A DNA stretch of 64,000 bases, from the NCBI GenBank assembly GCA_001890945.1, contig MLAX01000005.1, positions 434,001-498,000 on the forward strand, written 5' to 3'. Both the position numbers and the translations under genes were made by a program. Below, in pieces: positions 52,057 through 60,557 of the stretch. This DNA is from Alphaproteobacteria bacterium AO1-B. Its GTDB lineage: Bacteria; Pseudomonadota; Alphaproteobacteria; Rhizobiales; Stappiaceae. The notes under the pieces are model-generated. The model was not told the origin of the DNA. It was given only the letters and a program-made list of their open reading frames with translations, and did no database searches. The number at the start of each line of letters is the position of its first letter. The first letter of the stretch is position 1.

Positions 52057-53091
52057 TCAGGCTGCTGCCTTTTTCGGAGTGATCAGGCCTCGGTTCACCA
52101 GAACCTCGGCGATCTGCACCGTGTTGAGTGCCGCGCCCTTGCGCAGGTTATCGGAGACAACCCACATGTTGAGGCCGTTCTCGATGGTTGCGTCTTCGCG
52201 GATGCGGGAGATGTAAGTCGCATCTTCACCGGCAGATTCATACGGCGTGATGTAGCCGCCGTCTTCGTGCTTGTCGATGACTAGGCAACCCGGCGCTTCG
52301 CGCAGGATGTTGCGGGCTTCTTCCGCCGTGATCTCGTTTTCGAATTCGATGTTGACGCTTTCGGAGTGGCCGATGAAGACCGGGACGCGGACCGCGGTGC
52401 AGGTGACCTTGATGGCTGGATCAAGCATCTTCTTGGTTTCGGCCAGCACCTTCCATTCTTCCTTGGTGTAGCCGTCTTCCATGAAGACATCGATGTGCGG
52501 AATGACGTTGAACGCAATCCGCTTGGTGAACTTTTCCGGCTCAATCGGGTCGTTCACGAACACGGCACGGGTCTGGTTGAACAGCTCTTCCATGGCGTCC
52601 TTACCGCCGCCGGACACCGACTGGTAGGTCGAGACAACAACGCGCTTGATCTTGGCATGATCGTGCAGCGGCTTCAGCGCAACAACGAGCTGCGCAGTGG
52701 AGCAGTTGGGGTTGGCGATGATGTTCTTCTTGGTGAAGCCGGTGATGGCATCGGCGTTCACTTCCGGAACGATCAATGGCACGTCCGCGTCGTAGCGCCA
52801 GGCGGACGAGTTGTCGATCACAACGCAGCCCTTCGCACCAATCCTTGGAGACCATTCCTTGGAAATGGTGCCGCCAGCGGACATCAGGCAGATGTCGGTG
52901 TCGGAGAAATCATAATTCTCCATCGCCTGGACCTTCAGCGTTTTGTCGCCGAAGGAAATATCCGTGCCTTGAGAGCGGCGGGACGCCAGCGCGACGACTT
53001 CGTCCGCCGGAAAGCCGCGCTCTGCGAGAATGTCCAGCATCTCCCGGCCAACGTTTCCGGTTGCCCCAGCAATTGCGATCTTGAAACCCAT
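52057..53091 (-). CDS. asd: Aspartate-semialdehyde dehydrogenase
   Basis: NADPH-dependent reduction of aspartyl-4-phosphate, the branch point for lysine/diaminopimelate, threonine and methionine. The 344-residue enzyme starts with Rossmann motif GATGNVG and has the catalytic Cys130 in ANPNCSTAQ. Length and motifs are normal. It has its own terminator and is not in an operon with other amino-acid genes here. Confidence 0.96.
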   Translation of the reverse strand: MGFKIAIAGATGNVGREMLDILAERGFPADEVVALASRRSQGTDISFGDKTLKVQAMENYDFSDTDICLMSAGGTISKEWSPRIGAKGCVVIDNSSAWRYDADVPLIVPEVNADAITGFTKKNIIANPNCSTAQLVVALKPLHDHAKIKRVVVSTYQSVSGGGKDAMEELFNQTRAVFVNDPIEPEKFTKRIAFNVIPHIDVFMEDGYTKEEWKVLAETKKMLDPAIKVTCTAVRVPVFIGHSESVNIEFENEITAEEARNILREAPGCLVIDKHEDGGYITPYESAGEDATYISRIREDATIENGLNMWVVSDNLRKGAALNTVQIAEVLVNRGLITPKKAAA

Positions 53092-53430
53092 GTGACTGTC
53101 CTTGTCCGTCTCCCCGCTTCACCGGCTGCCGAGGATATCAGGCATGCCAGCTTCCTGGCGCCTCCCATCCCCGGGGAGGCGGGATGAGCGGCACCTTAAG
53201 CGGTGGTCTTGGTAGTTTTTGTCGTGTGCTTGAATGTGGCTTTGGCAGGCGTCATCGTCCCGCCGCGCATGAAGGTCACGCTAGCAAGGGCTTCAGACAT
53301 CATATCCAGAATGTCGGCTTTCAGCCGGGTCATCGGAAACTCACATTCGACAAAATTCGAGACGGCGCTCTTTTTGCCCGGAAAACCTTGAGAGTCAATA
53401 CGCAAAGCGGCCAGATCCGGCCTTTGGGTT
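53092..53430. other. 339-bp stretch without a firm gene
   Basis: Between asd and the alpha/beta hydrolase, both on the minus strand. A short minus-strand frame (about 53196-53333, reading MTRLKADILDM and ending in a Lys/Thr-rich KHTTKTTKTTA tail) has only a weak ribosome-binding site. It could be a small basic protein, but I do not call it. Nothing else was seen. Confidence 0.4.
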
Positions 53431-54450
53431 TCATTCTGTTGCAGAGAAGAAACGATCGGCGGTGGCAGCGGCATGTTGATGGATGGTTCGGCGGTCAATG
53501 CCCGCGGGATCGATCGAAATTTCGGGAACATCCTCGATGGCATATTTGGTAGGCTCACTCAAAAAGATATAATGTCCGACGTCGCCATCCAGAATTTCAA
53601 TCTGGAAAGACGGATTTTGCGCGCCCAGCCAATTTGTGCAGCTCTCGACCGGGCATTCCTGATCGGCAGCTCCGGTCTGGATGTAAATCGGCACTGTGAT
53701 TTCGGCTAGACTGTCCGTGTTGAACCCGCGAACCGTCGGTGCGGGAGCCATTGCGAAAACGGCTTTTATCCGGGGATCATGATAGGACTGCCCATCGCGG
53801 GTCATAGATGTCCGGAATGGCGCAGAGTTTTCCATCAGCTGCTCCACGTGGTCGCCCAAATCCGGAAATTCGCGCGGCCCGTTTACGCCGGGTTGATCTG
53901 CAAGCCATGCGAGGAACTGATCGTTGGCGTAAACTGCGCCGGCACTCGCGATCACGGTGTGCCCGCCCAAAGAAAAACCAGCCGCGAAAATGCGTTTCTG
54001 ATCAATGTGATCGCCGTACTTTGGGTCTCTGACGAATTTATCCAAGAGTGTGGAAAGATCCCGGCTGCGTTCCCATGCGCATAGAAACCCTTCCGGCTGG
54101 TAGGGCTCAATCGCTGTGTTTCCATGATGGTTCGCTCCAACGACGATGTAACCTTTTTCAGCCAAGCGCCGGCCAAACCATCCCATGCCGAGAGCGGACC
54201 CACCTGTGCCGTGTGACATGACAATGAGCGGGTAAGTGCTTTGTTGACCACTTATGGCGGCGTCCAGGCTTACCGGACCGTTGGACAGATAAGGTCTGTC
54301 TTTGGCGCCGCCTAATTGTTCTTCGGTGGGTGAATCCAGATCTGCCGGGTACCAAATTGCCCATGAAATTGGTCTTGGCCCAGTGGCTTGCCAATTTGTG
54401 CGATCTGGGTCCAGAAAGTGACCTAAAGTGAAGCCTGCCACATAGTCCAC
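53431..54450 (-). CDS. Alpha/beta hydrolase (dienelactone hydrolase / PAF-acetylhydrolase-like)
   Basis: A 339-residue cytoplasmic alpha/beta hydrolase with oxyanion region VMSHGTGGS and nucleophile elbow GFSLGGHT; candidate acid and His are in QTGAADQECP and GDVGHYIF. No signal peptide. Related proteins hydrolyse esters, lactones or platelet-activating-factor-like lipids; the substrate is not known. It lies 101 bp downstream of an Asp/Glu-racemase-type gene on the same strand and may be part of a small catabolic group with that gene and the M24 peptidase. Confidence 0.82.
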   Translation of the reverse strand: MDYVAGFTLGHFLDPDRTNWQATGPRPISWAIWYPADLDSPTEEQLGGAKDRPYLSNGPVSLDAAISGQQSTYPLIVMSHGTGGSALGMGWFGRRLAEKGYIVVGANHHGNTAIEPYQPEGFLCAWERSRDLSTLLDKFVRDPKYGDHIDQKRIFAAGFSLGGHTVIASAGAVYANDQFLAWLADQPGVNGPREFPDLGDHVEQLMENSAPFRTSMTRDGQSYHDPRIKAVFAMAPAPTVRGFNTDSLAEITVPIYIQTGAADQECPVESCTNWLGAQNPSFQIEILDGDVGHYIFLSEPTKYAIEDVPEISIDPAGIDRRTIHQHAAATADRFFSATE

Positions 54451-54551
54451 TGTCCCGCCTCCTGAGACTGCAATGCAGAGTGTTTGGCTCGAGCGCCTTG
54501 CTCGCCAAATGATGGCATTTTTTTTTCTTAAAATTCAAGATTGATTAGGTG

Positions 54552-55292
54552 TCAATCAAACAGCCGGCCCGGTCCGCGTCCTTTGGTTTCAATCCCGGCC
54601 AGCTTCATCATGTGCCAGGCAAGGGCCGAGTTGGAACTGATCACCGGTTTGCCGAGTTTTGCTTCGCAGGCCTCGATCACCGGGAACGTCCGCAAGTTGG
54701 TGCAGGAGGCGAATACGGCATCCACGTCCTTGTCCTTTCCGACCGTACAAATGGCATCCATCGTCGAGGCTGGTGAAATCCGGGCCACCACGGCTTCTTC
54801 GGATTGGCCAAACGAGCATAACTGCACAACGGTAAGACTATTGTCTTTAAGCAGAGAAACAACCGCTTCGGAAACTTCGGCGATATAGGGCGTGACCACC
54901 CCGATCTTTTTTGCGTTCAAGTGCTCAAGCGCGGCCAGCACAGCTGTAGCCGGGTTGGTTACTTTGGCGGTCGGATGTGCCTTTTGAACGGCTTTGGCAA
55001 CTTCCGCCGAGCCGATAACGGTCGACGCCGAAGTGCAGGCATAGCCAATGACATCCAGCGCCCGGGCGTTCGGGAGAAGGGCAGCGGTCCCTGTCAGTTG
55101 CGCTTTCATGCGCATCAGAGTTTCGGCTGTGACTTCCGGGGCGCTTTCGATGCGGGTGTGATTTAAGGTCACGCCGTCGATGTCGAACAGGGGCCGGAAT
55201 TCGTTTTCGATCGTCTCGTCCGCCTGCAGAACGATCAGCCCAAGGGCGGCTTTGTGGGCAAGGCCGTTGTCTGTTTGGAAATTGAGGTCCAT
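54552..55292 (-). CDS. Asp/Glu racemase superfamily enzyme (maleate isomerase / arylmalonate decarboxylase type)
   Basis: A 246-residue protein of the maleate isomerase/arylmalonate decarboxylase/EutA group. Both catalytic cysteines are present (YACTSAS, about residue 85, and FASCTNLRTF, about residue 195), which fits a racemase or isomerase better than a decarboxylase, where one is missing. It lies 14 bp downstream of an M24 peptidase gene. An ectoine-utilisation role (EutA) was considered, but the other ectoine genes are absent. Confidence 0.82.
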   Translation of the reverse strand: MDLNFQTDNGLAHKAALGLIVLQADETIENEFRPLFDIDGVTLNHTRIESAPEVTAETLMRMKAQLTGTAALLPNARALDVIGYACTSASTVIGSAEVAKAVQKAHPTAKVTNPATAVLAALEHLNAKKIGVVTPYIAEVSEAVVSLLKDNSLTVVQLCSFGQSEEAVVARISPASTMDAICTVGKDKDVDAVFASCTNLRTFPVIEACEAKLGKPVISSNSALAWHMMKLAGIETKGRGPGRLFD

Positions 55293-55306
55293 GTCGTGCG
55301 CTCTTG

Positions 55307-56446
55307 TTATTGAATGACCGGAATTTCCAGGTCTGCCGGGGTGCTCAGGAATTCCGGCGCACCATCCCGGATGACGATGTTTTCCTCGTGTACCATCATC
55401 TTCCCACCGCCAAGATCAATGCCGGGCTCTAGGGTCAGAACCATACGCTCCTGAAGGACCGTTGTGTCGAATGCAGTGAGCGACGGTGTTTCCGTCAGCT
55501 GAATGCCGAGGCCATGCCCGATCCGGCCGACGTCGCCGTCTGCTTGTCCAAGCACATCGGTCATTGCGGTGAAAATATCAGCGCAGGTTTTGCCGGGCCG
55601 GGCAATGGCGGCCGCGGCATGCACCGCTTCGACAAGTTTGCGATGAGCTTGCCGGACAGGATCGCTGGCATGGCCGATCGCATAATTCCTGTCAAAGTCG
55701 CAAAAGTAGCCGTTTTTAACCGCGCCCGTGTCGAGCATGAGCACGTCACCTGCCTTAAGTGGTGCATCGGTGGGCGGTGAAATCACATCGCCATACCCGC
55801 CCGGACCGGCACCGCCGACGAGATAGGGCACATCGTCCGCGCCGCGCTCCAGAAGATCGATCTTGAACCTTCGAAAGGCGCTCATCAGGCTTTGGCCTTC
55901 GTGAAACAGGTTGGCCGCGCTTTCAAAGCTGCGCGAGGCGATCTGGCAGATTTCCCGTTGCATCGCAATTTCGGCTTCCGACTTGATATGGCGGACCGAC
56001 TGGACAAGCGCGCTGGCGTTCCGGAGTTCGGTGCCGGGAAGGTTTGCCTTGATCCGTTCGAAATCCATGAGCGGCATGCGCAGGGAACTCTCGCGGCCCA
56101 TCGGCATCCCGACCACCGCGTAGGGTTTGAGCGCATTGCTTAGAAGACTGACCCCCTCATCTGTGGGGTGAGGCGCTGCAAATGTTCGGATATCATCAAC
56201 CCAGGTGCTGGCCATCAAATGCGCGCCGATTTGCGGGATGACGGCGATGGGTTTGCCGGATCTTGGAAGAATACAGAACCAGGGCCGCGCTGGGCTTTGC
56301 CAGAAGAGCGTGCGAAACCCTGTAAAATACCGGACCTCGGCCTCGGTCGTGAATAAAAGCGCGTCGAGACTCTGTTCATGCATCAAGCGTTGAGCCCGAT
56401 CAGCACGATCCTCAAATTCTGTCACGGCAAAATCTGCTTCTGACAT
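55307..56446 (-). CDS. M24 family metallopeptidase (Xaa-Pro peptidase-like)
   Basis: A 379-residue creatinase/prolidase-fold protein with an N-terminal creatinase-N domain and C-terminal pita-bread domain. All five metal ligands are visible: LDTGA and CDFDR (Asp, Asp), GHGLG (His), LTLEPG (Glu) and HEENI (Glu). Start at ATG 56446; an upstream TTG at 56500 is less likely. With the racemase-type gene directly downstream, a role in splitting an N-substituted or cyclic amino-acid derivative is possible, but the substrate is unknown. Confidence 0.85.
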   Translation of the reverse strand: MSEADFAVTEFEDRADRAQRLMHEQSLDALLFTTEAEVRYFTGFRTLFWQSPARPWFCILPRSGKPIAVIPQIGAHLMASTWVDDIRTFAAPHPTDEGVSLLSNALKPYAVVGMPMGRESSLRMPLMDFERIKANLPGTELRNASALVQSVRHIKSEAEIAMQREICQIASRSFESAANLFHEGQSLMSAFRRFKIDLLERGADDVPYLVGGAGPGGYGDVISPPTDAPLKAGDVLMLDTGAVKNGYFCDFDRNYAIGHASDPVRQAHRKLVEAVHAAAAIARPGKTCADIFTAMTDVLGQADGDVGRIGHGLGIQLTETPSLTAFDTTVLQERMVLTLEPGIDLGGGKMMVHEENIVIRDGAPEFLSTPADLEIPVIQ

Positions 56447-56638
56447 CGGCGCTTCTTTCGACTGTTTGTTTTGCTGTCGAAGCAATGCGTTTGGTATCAA
56501 CGCTTTGACTGTTCGATGGAATTGATCTCGATGCGGAGAGAGGATCAGTTCTTTTCAATCTACTCAAGCGATTTTTCCGACATCGGGCTGCCGGGACAGG
56601 GACGAACAAGCCTGCAAAATGCCTTGCCAGTCGCCAAT

Positions 56639-56658
56639 AAATCAATATATCATGATTT
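56639..56658. promoter_or_regulatory. Putative ArsR operator overlapping the translation start region
   Basis: AAATCA (56639-56644) and TGATTT (56653-56658) form an inverted repeat that ends exactly at the arsR start codon. It occupies the place where a ribosome-binding site would be expected. Confidence 0.5.
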
Positions 56659-57027
56659 ATGGATATAAATTTCGCATTGGGGGCCTTCGGCGCTCTAAGC
56701 CAAAAAACACGATTGGACGTCTTCCGTCTTTTGATCAAGGCCGGGCCGGACGGAATGAGCTCGGGAGAAATTGGAGAGGTTTTGGGTGTCCGGCAAAACA
56801 CCATGTCCGCGAATCTCAGCGTTCTGCTTCAGGCAGGGCTCGTGAAGAACGAACGGGAAGGCCGTAGCATCCGCTATTTCGCGAATATGGACCGGACGCG
56901 CGATCTTCTGACGTTTCTGCTGGCTGATTGTTGTGGAGGCCACCCGGATTTATGCGCGCAGGTTATGGAAATCGTGACCTGCCAAGCCGAGACAACGTCA
57001 TATGAAGACCATCGGGAAGGTTTGTAA
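56659..57027 (+). CDS. arsR: ArsR/SmtB family arsenic-responsive repressor
   Basis: A 122-residue winged-helix repressor with the HTH around SSGEIGEVLGVRQNTMSANL. The C-terminal cysteines Cys91-Cys92 and Cys99 (CCGGHPDLC) resemble the C-terminal As(III) site of Acidithiobacillus ArsR rather than the classical CxC site in the DNA-binding helix. No ribosome-binding site is visible before the ATG, and an operator-like palindrome abuts it; leaderless translation is possible. The stop overlaps the arsC start (TAATG). Confidence 0.88.
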   Translation: MDINFALGAFGALSQKTRLDVFRLLIKAGPDGMSSGEIGEVLGVRQNTMSANLSVLLQAGLVKNEREGRSIRYFANMDRTRDLLTFLLADCCGGHPDLCAQVMEIVTCQAETTSYEDHREGL

Positions 57028-57524
57028 TGCCAGATAAAGCCTACAATGTTCTCTTTCTGTGTACGGGCAATTCCGCCCGCTCGATTATGGCCGAGGCGAT
57101 CCTGAACCGAGACGGCAAGGGCCGTTTCAAGGCCTATTCCGCGGGCTCAACGCCCTCCGGATCTGTGCGGCCGGAAGTTTTGGCGCTCCTTGGAAAGATG
57201 AATTACAAAACTGAAGATGCCCGCTCAAAGAGCTGGGACGAATTCGCGTCCACAGACACCCCGGAAATGGATTTTGTCTTTACGGTCTGTGACAATGCGG
57301 CCAAGGAAAGCTGCCCGGTTTGGCCTGGGCAGCCGATGAGTGCGCATTGGGGTGTGCCCGATCCTGTGGCGGTGGAAGGCAACGAGACCGAGCAGCAATT
57401 GGCTTTTGCCGAGGCGTTCCGGATGTTGAGCAACCGGATTTCGATTTTTACAAGCTTGCCATTGACGTCGCTCGATAAATTGTCCCTGCAGAAAAAGCTG
57501 GACGAGATCGGCAGCGCCACCTGA
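57027..57524 (+). CDS. arsC: Arsenate reductase, LMW-phosphatase (thioredoxin) type
   Basis: Reduces As(V) to As(III). The 165-residue protein has the P-loop CTGNSARS (Cys12 to Arg18), the additional cysteines Cys88 and Cys96 (VCDNAAKESC) and the general-acid Asp in VPDPVA. The protein is somewhat longer than the S. aureus enzyme. It is coupled to arsR by a one-base overlap. No arsenite exporter (ArsB/Acr3) gene is seen in the window; the convergent MFS gene is of the drug-exporter type. Confidence 0.9.
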   Translation: MPDKAYNVLFLCTGNSARSIMAEAILNRDGKGRFKAYSAGSTPSGSVRPEVLALLGKMNYKTEDARSKSWDEFASTDTPEMDFVFTVCDNAAKESCPVWPGQPMSAHWGVPDPVAVEGNETEQQLAFAEAFRMLSNRISIFTSLPLTSLDKLSLQKKLDEIGSAT

Positions 57525-57530
57525 ACCAGG

Positions 57531-58733
57531 TTATTCGGCCGGGGCGTCTCCACGGCGTGCCGGCCGGAATGTCACAAGCGCAAGCGCCAAAGTGATTATA
57601 GCGCAGGCGGCGATCGCGCCTGTTAGCGGCAAGGCCGTCCGGTCGAAGAACGGTGTGCAGAGGCCGATCATCACACCGCCGGCCACCATCTGCAGCGTGC
57701 CGCCGAGCGAGGACGCCATCCCTGCATGTTCGCCATGGTCTTCAAGAGCCATGACCATCGCAGGAGCAATGACCTGCCCCAGAAACGAGTTTGCAATAAA
57801 CAAAAGCGCCATCAGGACCGGCAGGCCGTCTATTCCCGACCAGACCAGGATGAACAGTGTCGTTGTCGCCGCCGTGAAACCACCCACACCCACAAAGGCA
57901 ACACGGGCCATGCCGTGGCGTTCGCCCAAGGGGGCGGCGAATTGAGACGAGGCAAAGAAACCAACCGCGTTGATCGCAAAGACAATGCTGAAGCCAGTCG
58001 GGGTGAGCTCATATTGGGTCATGTAGACCAGTGGTGCGGCGGCAATGAACACAAAGAAGCTTGCCAGCGCAAATCCGCCAATCAAAGTCAGTCCCAAAAA
58101 GCGGGCGTCACCGAAGAGATAAATCGTGCTGCGAACCAGGGCAGTTGCATCAATTTTGCTGCGCTGCTCGGGCGGCAGCGTTTCTGGCAGCTGGAAAAAG
58201 ATCATCACCATCGATGCGAAAGCCAGAACGCCAAGGGTCAGAAATATCAGCCGCCAGCTGCCGAATGTGATGAGCACACTGCCAGCCAGTGGTGCCAGCA
58301 TCGGCGAGACGCTGAAGACCAGCATAACCAGCGCCATAAGGCGGGTTGCTTCGGTCCCGGTATGCAGATCGCGGACAACAGCGCGCACAATCACCATGGG
58401 CGCGCCTGCTCCAATCGCCTGAACCAGCCGGCCGAGTGTCAAGGCGTCAACATCAGCAGCCCAGGCGCACATCAAGGACCCGATAATATAGACGACAAGC
58501 CCGAGAAACACGGGCAGGCGCCGGCCATAGCGATCGGCAAGGGGGCCATAGATCAGCTGCGCCAAACCGAACGCGATGAAATACACGGTGAACGTGAACT
58601 GGACGGCCGCATCGTCTGTATTCAAATCAGCCACGATCTGCGGCATGGCCGGCAGATAAAGGTCAATGGCGAAGGGACCAACAACGGCCAAAAGGCCCAG
58701 CACAATGGCCGAGCGCACAAATCCAATAGACAT
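57531..58733 (-). CDS. MFS multidrug exporter, Bcr/CflA family
   Basis: A 400-residue major facilitator with about 12 transmembrane helices, motif A GPLADRYGRRLPV after TM2 and the drug:H+ antiporter segment SPMLAPLAGS in TM5. It is convergent with arsC, 6 bp apart. It is the second Bcr/CflA-type gene in the window; there is no adjacent regulator. The substrate is unknown. Confidence 0.9.
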   Translation of the reverse strand: MSIGFVRSAIVLGLLAVVGPFAIDLYLPAMPQIVADLNTDDAAVQFTFTVYFIAFGLAQLIYGPLADRYGRRLPVFLGLVVYIIGSLMCAWAADVDALTLGRLVQAIGAGAPMVIVRAVVRDLHTGTEATRLMALVMLVFSVSPMLAPLAGSVLITFGSWRLIFLTLGVLAFASMVMIFFQLPETLPPEQRSKIDATALVRSTIYLFGDARFLGLTLIGGFALASFFVFIAAAPLVYMTQYELTPTGFSIVFAINAVGFFASSQFAAPLGERHGMARVAFVGVGGFTAATTTLFILVWSGIDGLPVLMALLFIANSFLGQVIAPAMVMALEDHGEHAGMASSLGGTLQMVAGGVMIGLCTPFFDRTALPLTGAIAACAIITLALALVTFRPARRGDAPAE

Positions 58734-59003
58734 GAAAATCCAATCTCAAAGCGGCCGGCAGAAAGATGATGGCCGGGAGCGCAAAGAAACACCCATACAA
58801 TCCGCTTGTCGAGCAGTTTTCAGAAACGATGGCTTTGCGACCGGGAGTTCTGGACTTCGGCCGGGCTTCCGTCGACGCAATCGTGATTGGAATGAAACGT
58901 CTGTTTTTGCTGAAGCAGTGTACCGCTGGGCACTCCGGCGGCATTGAGTTTGTGACGGTGGGGCACTAGGTTCACCGTCACTCTGTCTAATGGGAAACCG
59001 TCA

Positions 59004-59294
59004 ATGCTTTATGCCCTGATCTGCACCGACAAACCCGGTGCCCTGCAAACACGTCTCGATAACCGCGAAGCACATATCGCTTTCTTGAAAGGCATGGGAA
59101 ATGGCCTGAAGGCAGCTGGACCGTTTCTGGATGACGATGGCAACATGACCGGGTCCCTTGTGGTGATTGAAGCGGCCAACCGGGATGAAGCGCTTGCGAT
59201 CTCCGAGGAAGACCCGTACGCAAAAGCCGGTTTGTTTGAGAGCGTTGAAATCCGGCCCTGGAATTGGGTCGTGAAAAACCCGGAGAATGCATAA
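59004..59294 (+). CDS. YciI family protein
   Basis: A 96-residue small alpha/beta (ferredoxin-like) YciI protein, with the family pattern YALICTDKPGALQTRLDNR, HIAFLKG and DPYAKAGLFESVEIRPWNWV. His/Asp residues suggest a possible catalytic function, but none is established. Its stop codon directly precedes the GTG start of the EVE-domain gene, so they are co-translated. Confidence 0.88.
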   Translation: MLYALICTDKPGALQTRLDNREAHIAFLKGMGNGLKAAGPFLDDDGNMTGSLVVIEAANRDEALAISEEDPYAKAGLFESVEIRPWNWVVKNPENA

Positions 59295-59720
59295 GTGCAG
59301 TACTGGTTGATCAAATCCGAACCGGACAAGTGGTCTTGGGAGCAGCAAAAAGCCAAGGGCGATGCCGGTGAACAATGGGACGGCATTCGCAATTATCAGG
59401 CGCGCAACAACATGCGGGCCATGGAGATTGGCGATAAAGCCTTCTTCTATCACTCCAATATCGGCAAGGAAGTCGTCGGTGTTGTTGAGGTCTGCAGCGA
59501 GATCCATCCAGACACCACAACGGATGATCCACGTTGGGAATGCGTGGACTTCAAGGCCGTGTGCGACATGCCGAACCCGGTGACACTGGCACAGGTAAAG
59601 GCGGAGCCGCGTTTGGAAAAAATGTCCCTGGTGACCTCCATGCGTCTGTCGGTTCAGCCCGTCACGGAAGAGGAATGGAAGATCGTCTGCGAAATGGGCG
59701 GACTGTCCAAGCCAGCCTGA
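59295..59720 (+). CDS. EVE-domain protein
   Basis: A 141-residue EVE (PUA-like) domain protein like thymocyte nuclear protein 1: YWLIKSEPDKWSWE, WDGIRNYQARN, GDKAFFYHSN, and IVGVVEV-like strand GKEVVGVVEV. EVE domains bind modified nucleotides in DNA or RNA. It begins with GTG immediately after the YciI stop. The ligand is unknown; housekeeping placement suggests a general rather than defence role. Confidence 0.9.
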   Translation: MQYWLIKSEPDKWSWEQQKAKGDAGEQWDGIRNYQARNNMRAMEIGDKAFFYHSNIGKEVVGVVEVCSEIHPDTTTDDPRWECVDFKAVCDMPNPVTLAQVKAEPRLEKMSLVTSMRLSVQPVTEEEWKIVCEMGGLSKPA

Positions 59721-59735
59721 TCCGACACCCGGTTT

Positions 59736-60413
59736 TTGGAAACGCTTTTGGCCCGAATTACCGATCCTGAAAAGTTTATCCGGGAAGAAACCCGGATAAG
59801 GCCCGTGCCGCATGCGGAAGAGATCTCTCTTCATGTTGCAGATGAGGCGATGGATCTGTGGCAAAAAACGGAGGAGGAGCTGGGCGAGCTTGGTCTGGCT
59901 CCGCCCTTTTGGGCGTTTGCCTGGGCCGGCGGCCAGGGGCTGGCCCGGTATGTTCTCGATCACCCTGAATTGGTGCGTGACAAGCGGGTTTTGGACTTCG
60001 CCTGCGGGTCTGGTCTTGTTGCCATTGCGGCAAAAATGGCAGGTGCCGACTCTTGTCAAGGGGTCGACATTGACCCATTTGCCATCGCGGCATCCCGGAT
60101 TAACGCGGACTTGAATGGCGTCGTTGCTACGTTCGCCGAGGGAGATATCACCCGGTCTTCTGTTCCGGATGTTGAGGTCGTGTTTTGCGGGGACGTGTTT
60201 TACGACCGGCACATGGCCGATCAGGTTATGACATTCTTGGACGCGCTGATTGAGGCCGAAATCGAGGTTTATGTCGGTGATCCGGGCCGGTCTTATCTGC
60301 CGAAGGAACGGCTCAAGGAACTGGCCGAATACCAAGTGCCTGTTGTCGGTCAGTTGGAGGATAACGAAATAAAGAATACGCGCGTCTACAAGGTGGCGGA
60401 AAAACAATCCTGA
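59736..60413 (+). CDS. Class I methyltransferase, ETF-beta lysine methyltransferase-like
   Basis: A 225-residue seven-beta-strand methyltransferase with SAM motif DFACGSGLVAIAA, VDIDPFA and the post-motif GDVFYDR. The N-terminal LWQKTEEELGELGLAPPFWAFAWAGGQGLARY closely recalls the METTL20 (ETFB-KMT) group, which has bacterial members methylating the electron-transfer flavoprotein beta subunit. Other protein substrates remain possible. The start is unclear: TTG 59736 has no strong ribosome-binding site. It follows the EVE gene by 15 bp. Confidence 0.8.
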   Translation: METLLARITDPEKFIREETRIRPVPHAEEISLHVADEAMDLWQKTEEELGELGLAPPFWAFAWAGGQGLARYVLDHPELVRDKRVLDFACGSGLVAIAAKMAGADSCQGVDIDPFAIAASRINADLNGVVATFAEGDITRSSVPDVEVVFCGDVFYDRHMADQVMTFLDALIEAEIEVYVGDPGRSYLPKERLKELAEYQVPVVGQLEDNEIKNTRVYKVAEKQS

Positions 60414-60557
60414 CGTCCGGTTCGAGTACGGACATCCTTGCCAAACCGTTCGCATGTGTGACATTTTCCACCAACTGACAGTCCCTTCCGTTTTGGCCGC
60501 ACATCATGCGCTGACGCGGACACCCCTTCAAAACTGAAGTTTTTCAAGGAGTTCTTC

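Noticed and set aside
53196..53558. 120-codon minus-strand frame overlapping the hydrolase gene
   Set aside because: Its first half lies inside the alpha/beta hydrolase gene in another frame; only a short C-terminal part is in free sequence, with weak start signals.
54552..56446. Ectoine utilisation pair (EutA plus ectoine hydrolase DoeA/EutD)
   Set aside because: The racemase-type protein fits the EutA superfamily, but the M24 protein does not match the DoeA N terminus and no doeB, eutB/C or transporter genes are present.
58766..58969. 67-codon plus-strand frame between the MFS and YciI genes
   Set aside because: No family match, no good ribosome-binding site, and it lies in the promoter area of the two neighbouring genes.
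60414..60440. Stem GTCCG/CGGAC with GTTCGAG loop resembling a tRNA T-arm
   Set aside because: The loop has nine bases instead of seven and no other tRNA arms can be drawn; at most a weak hairpin after the methyltransferase gene.
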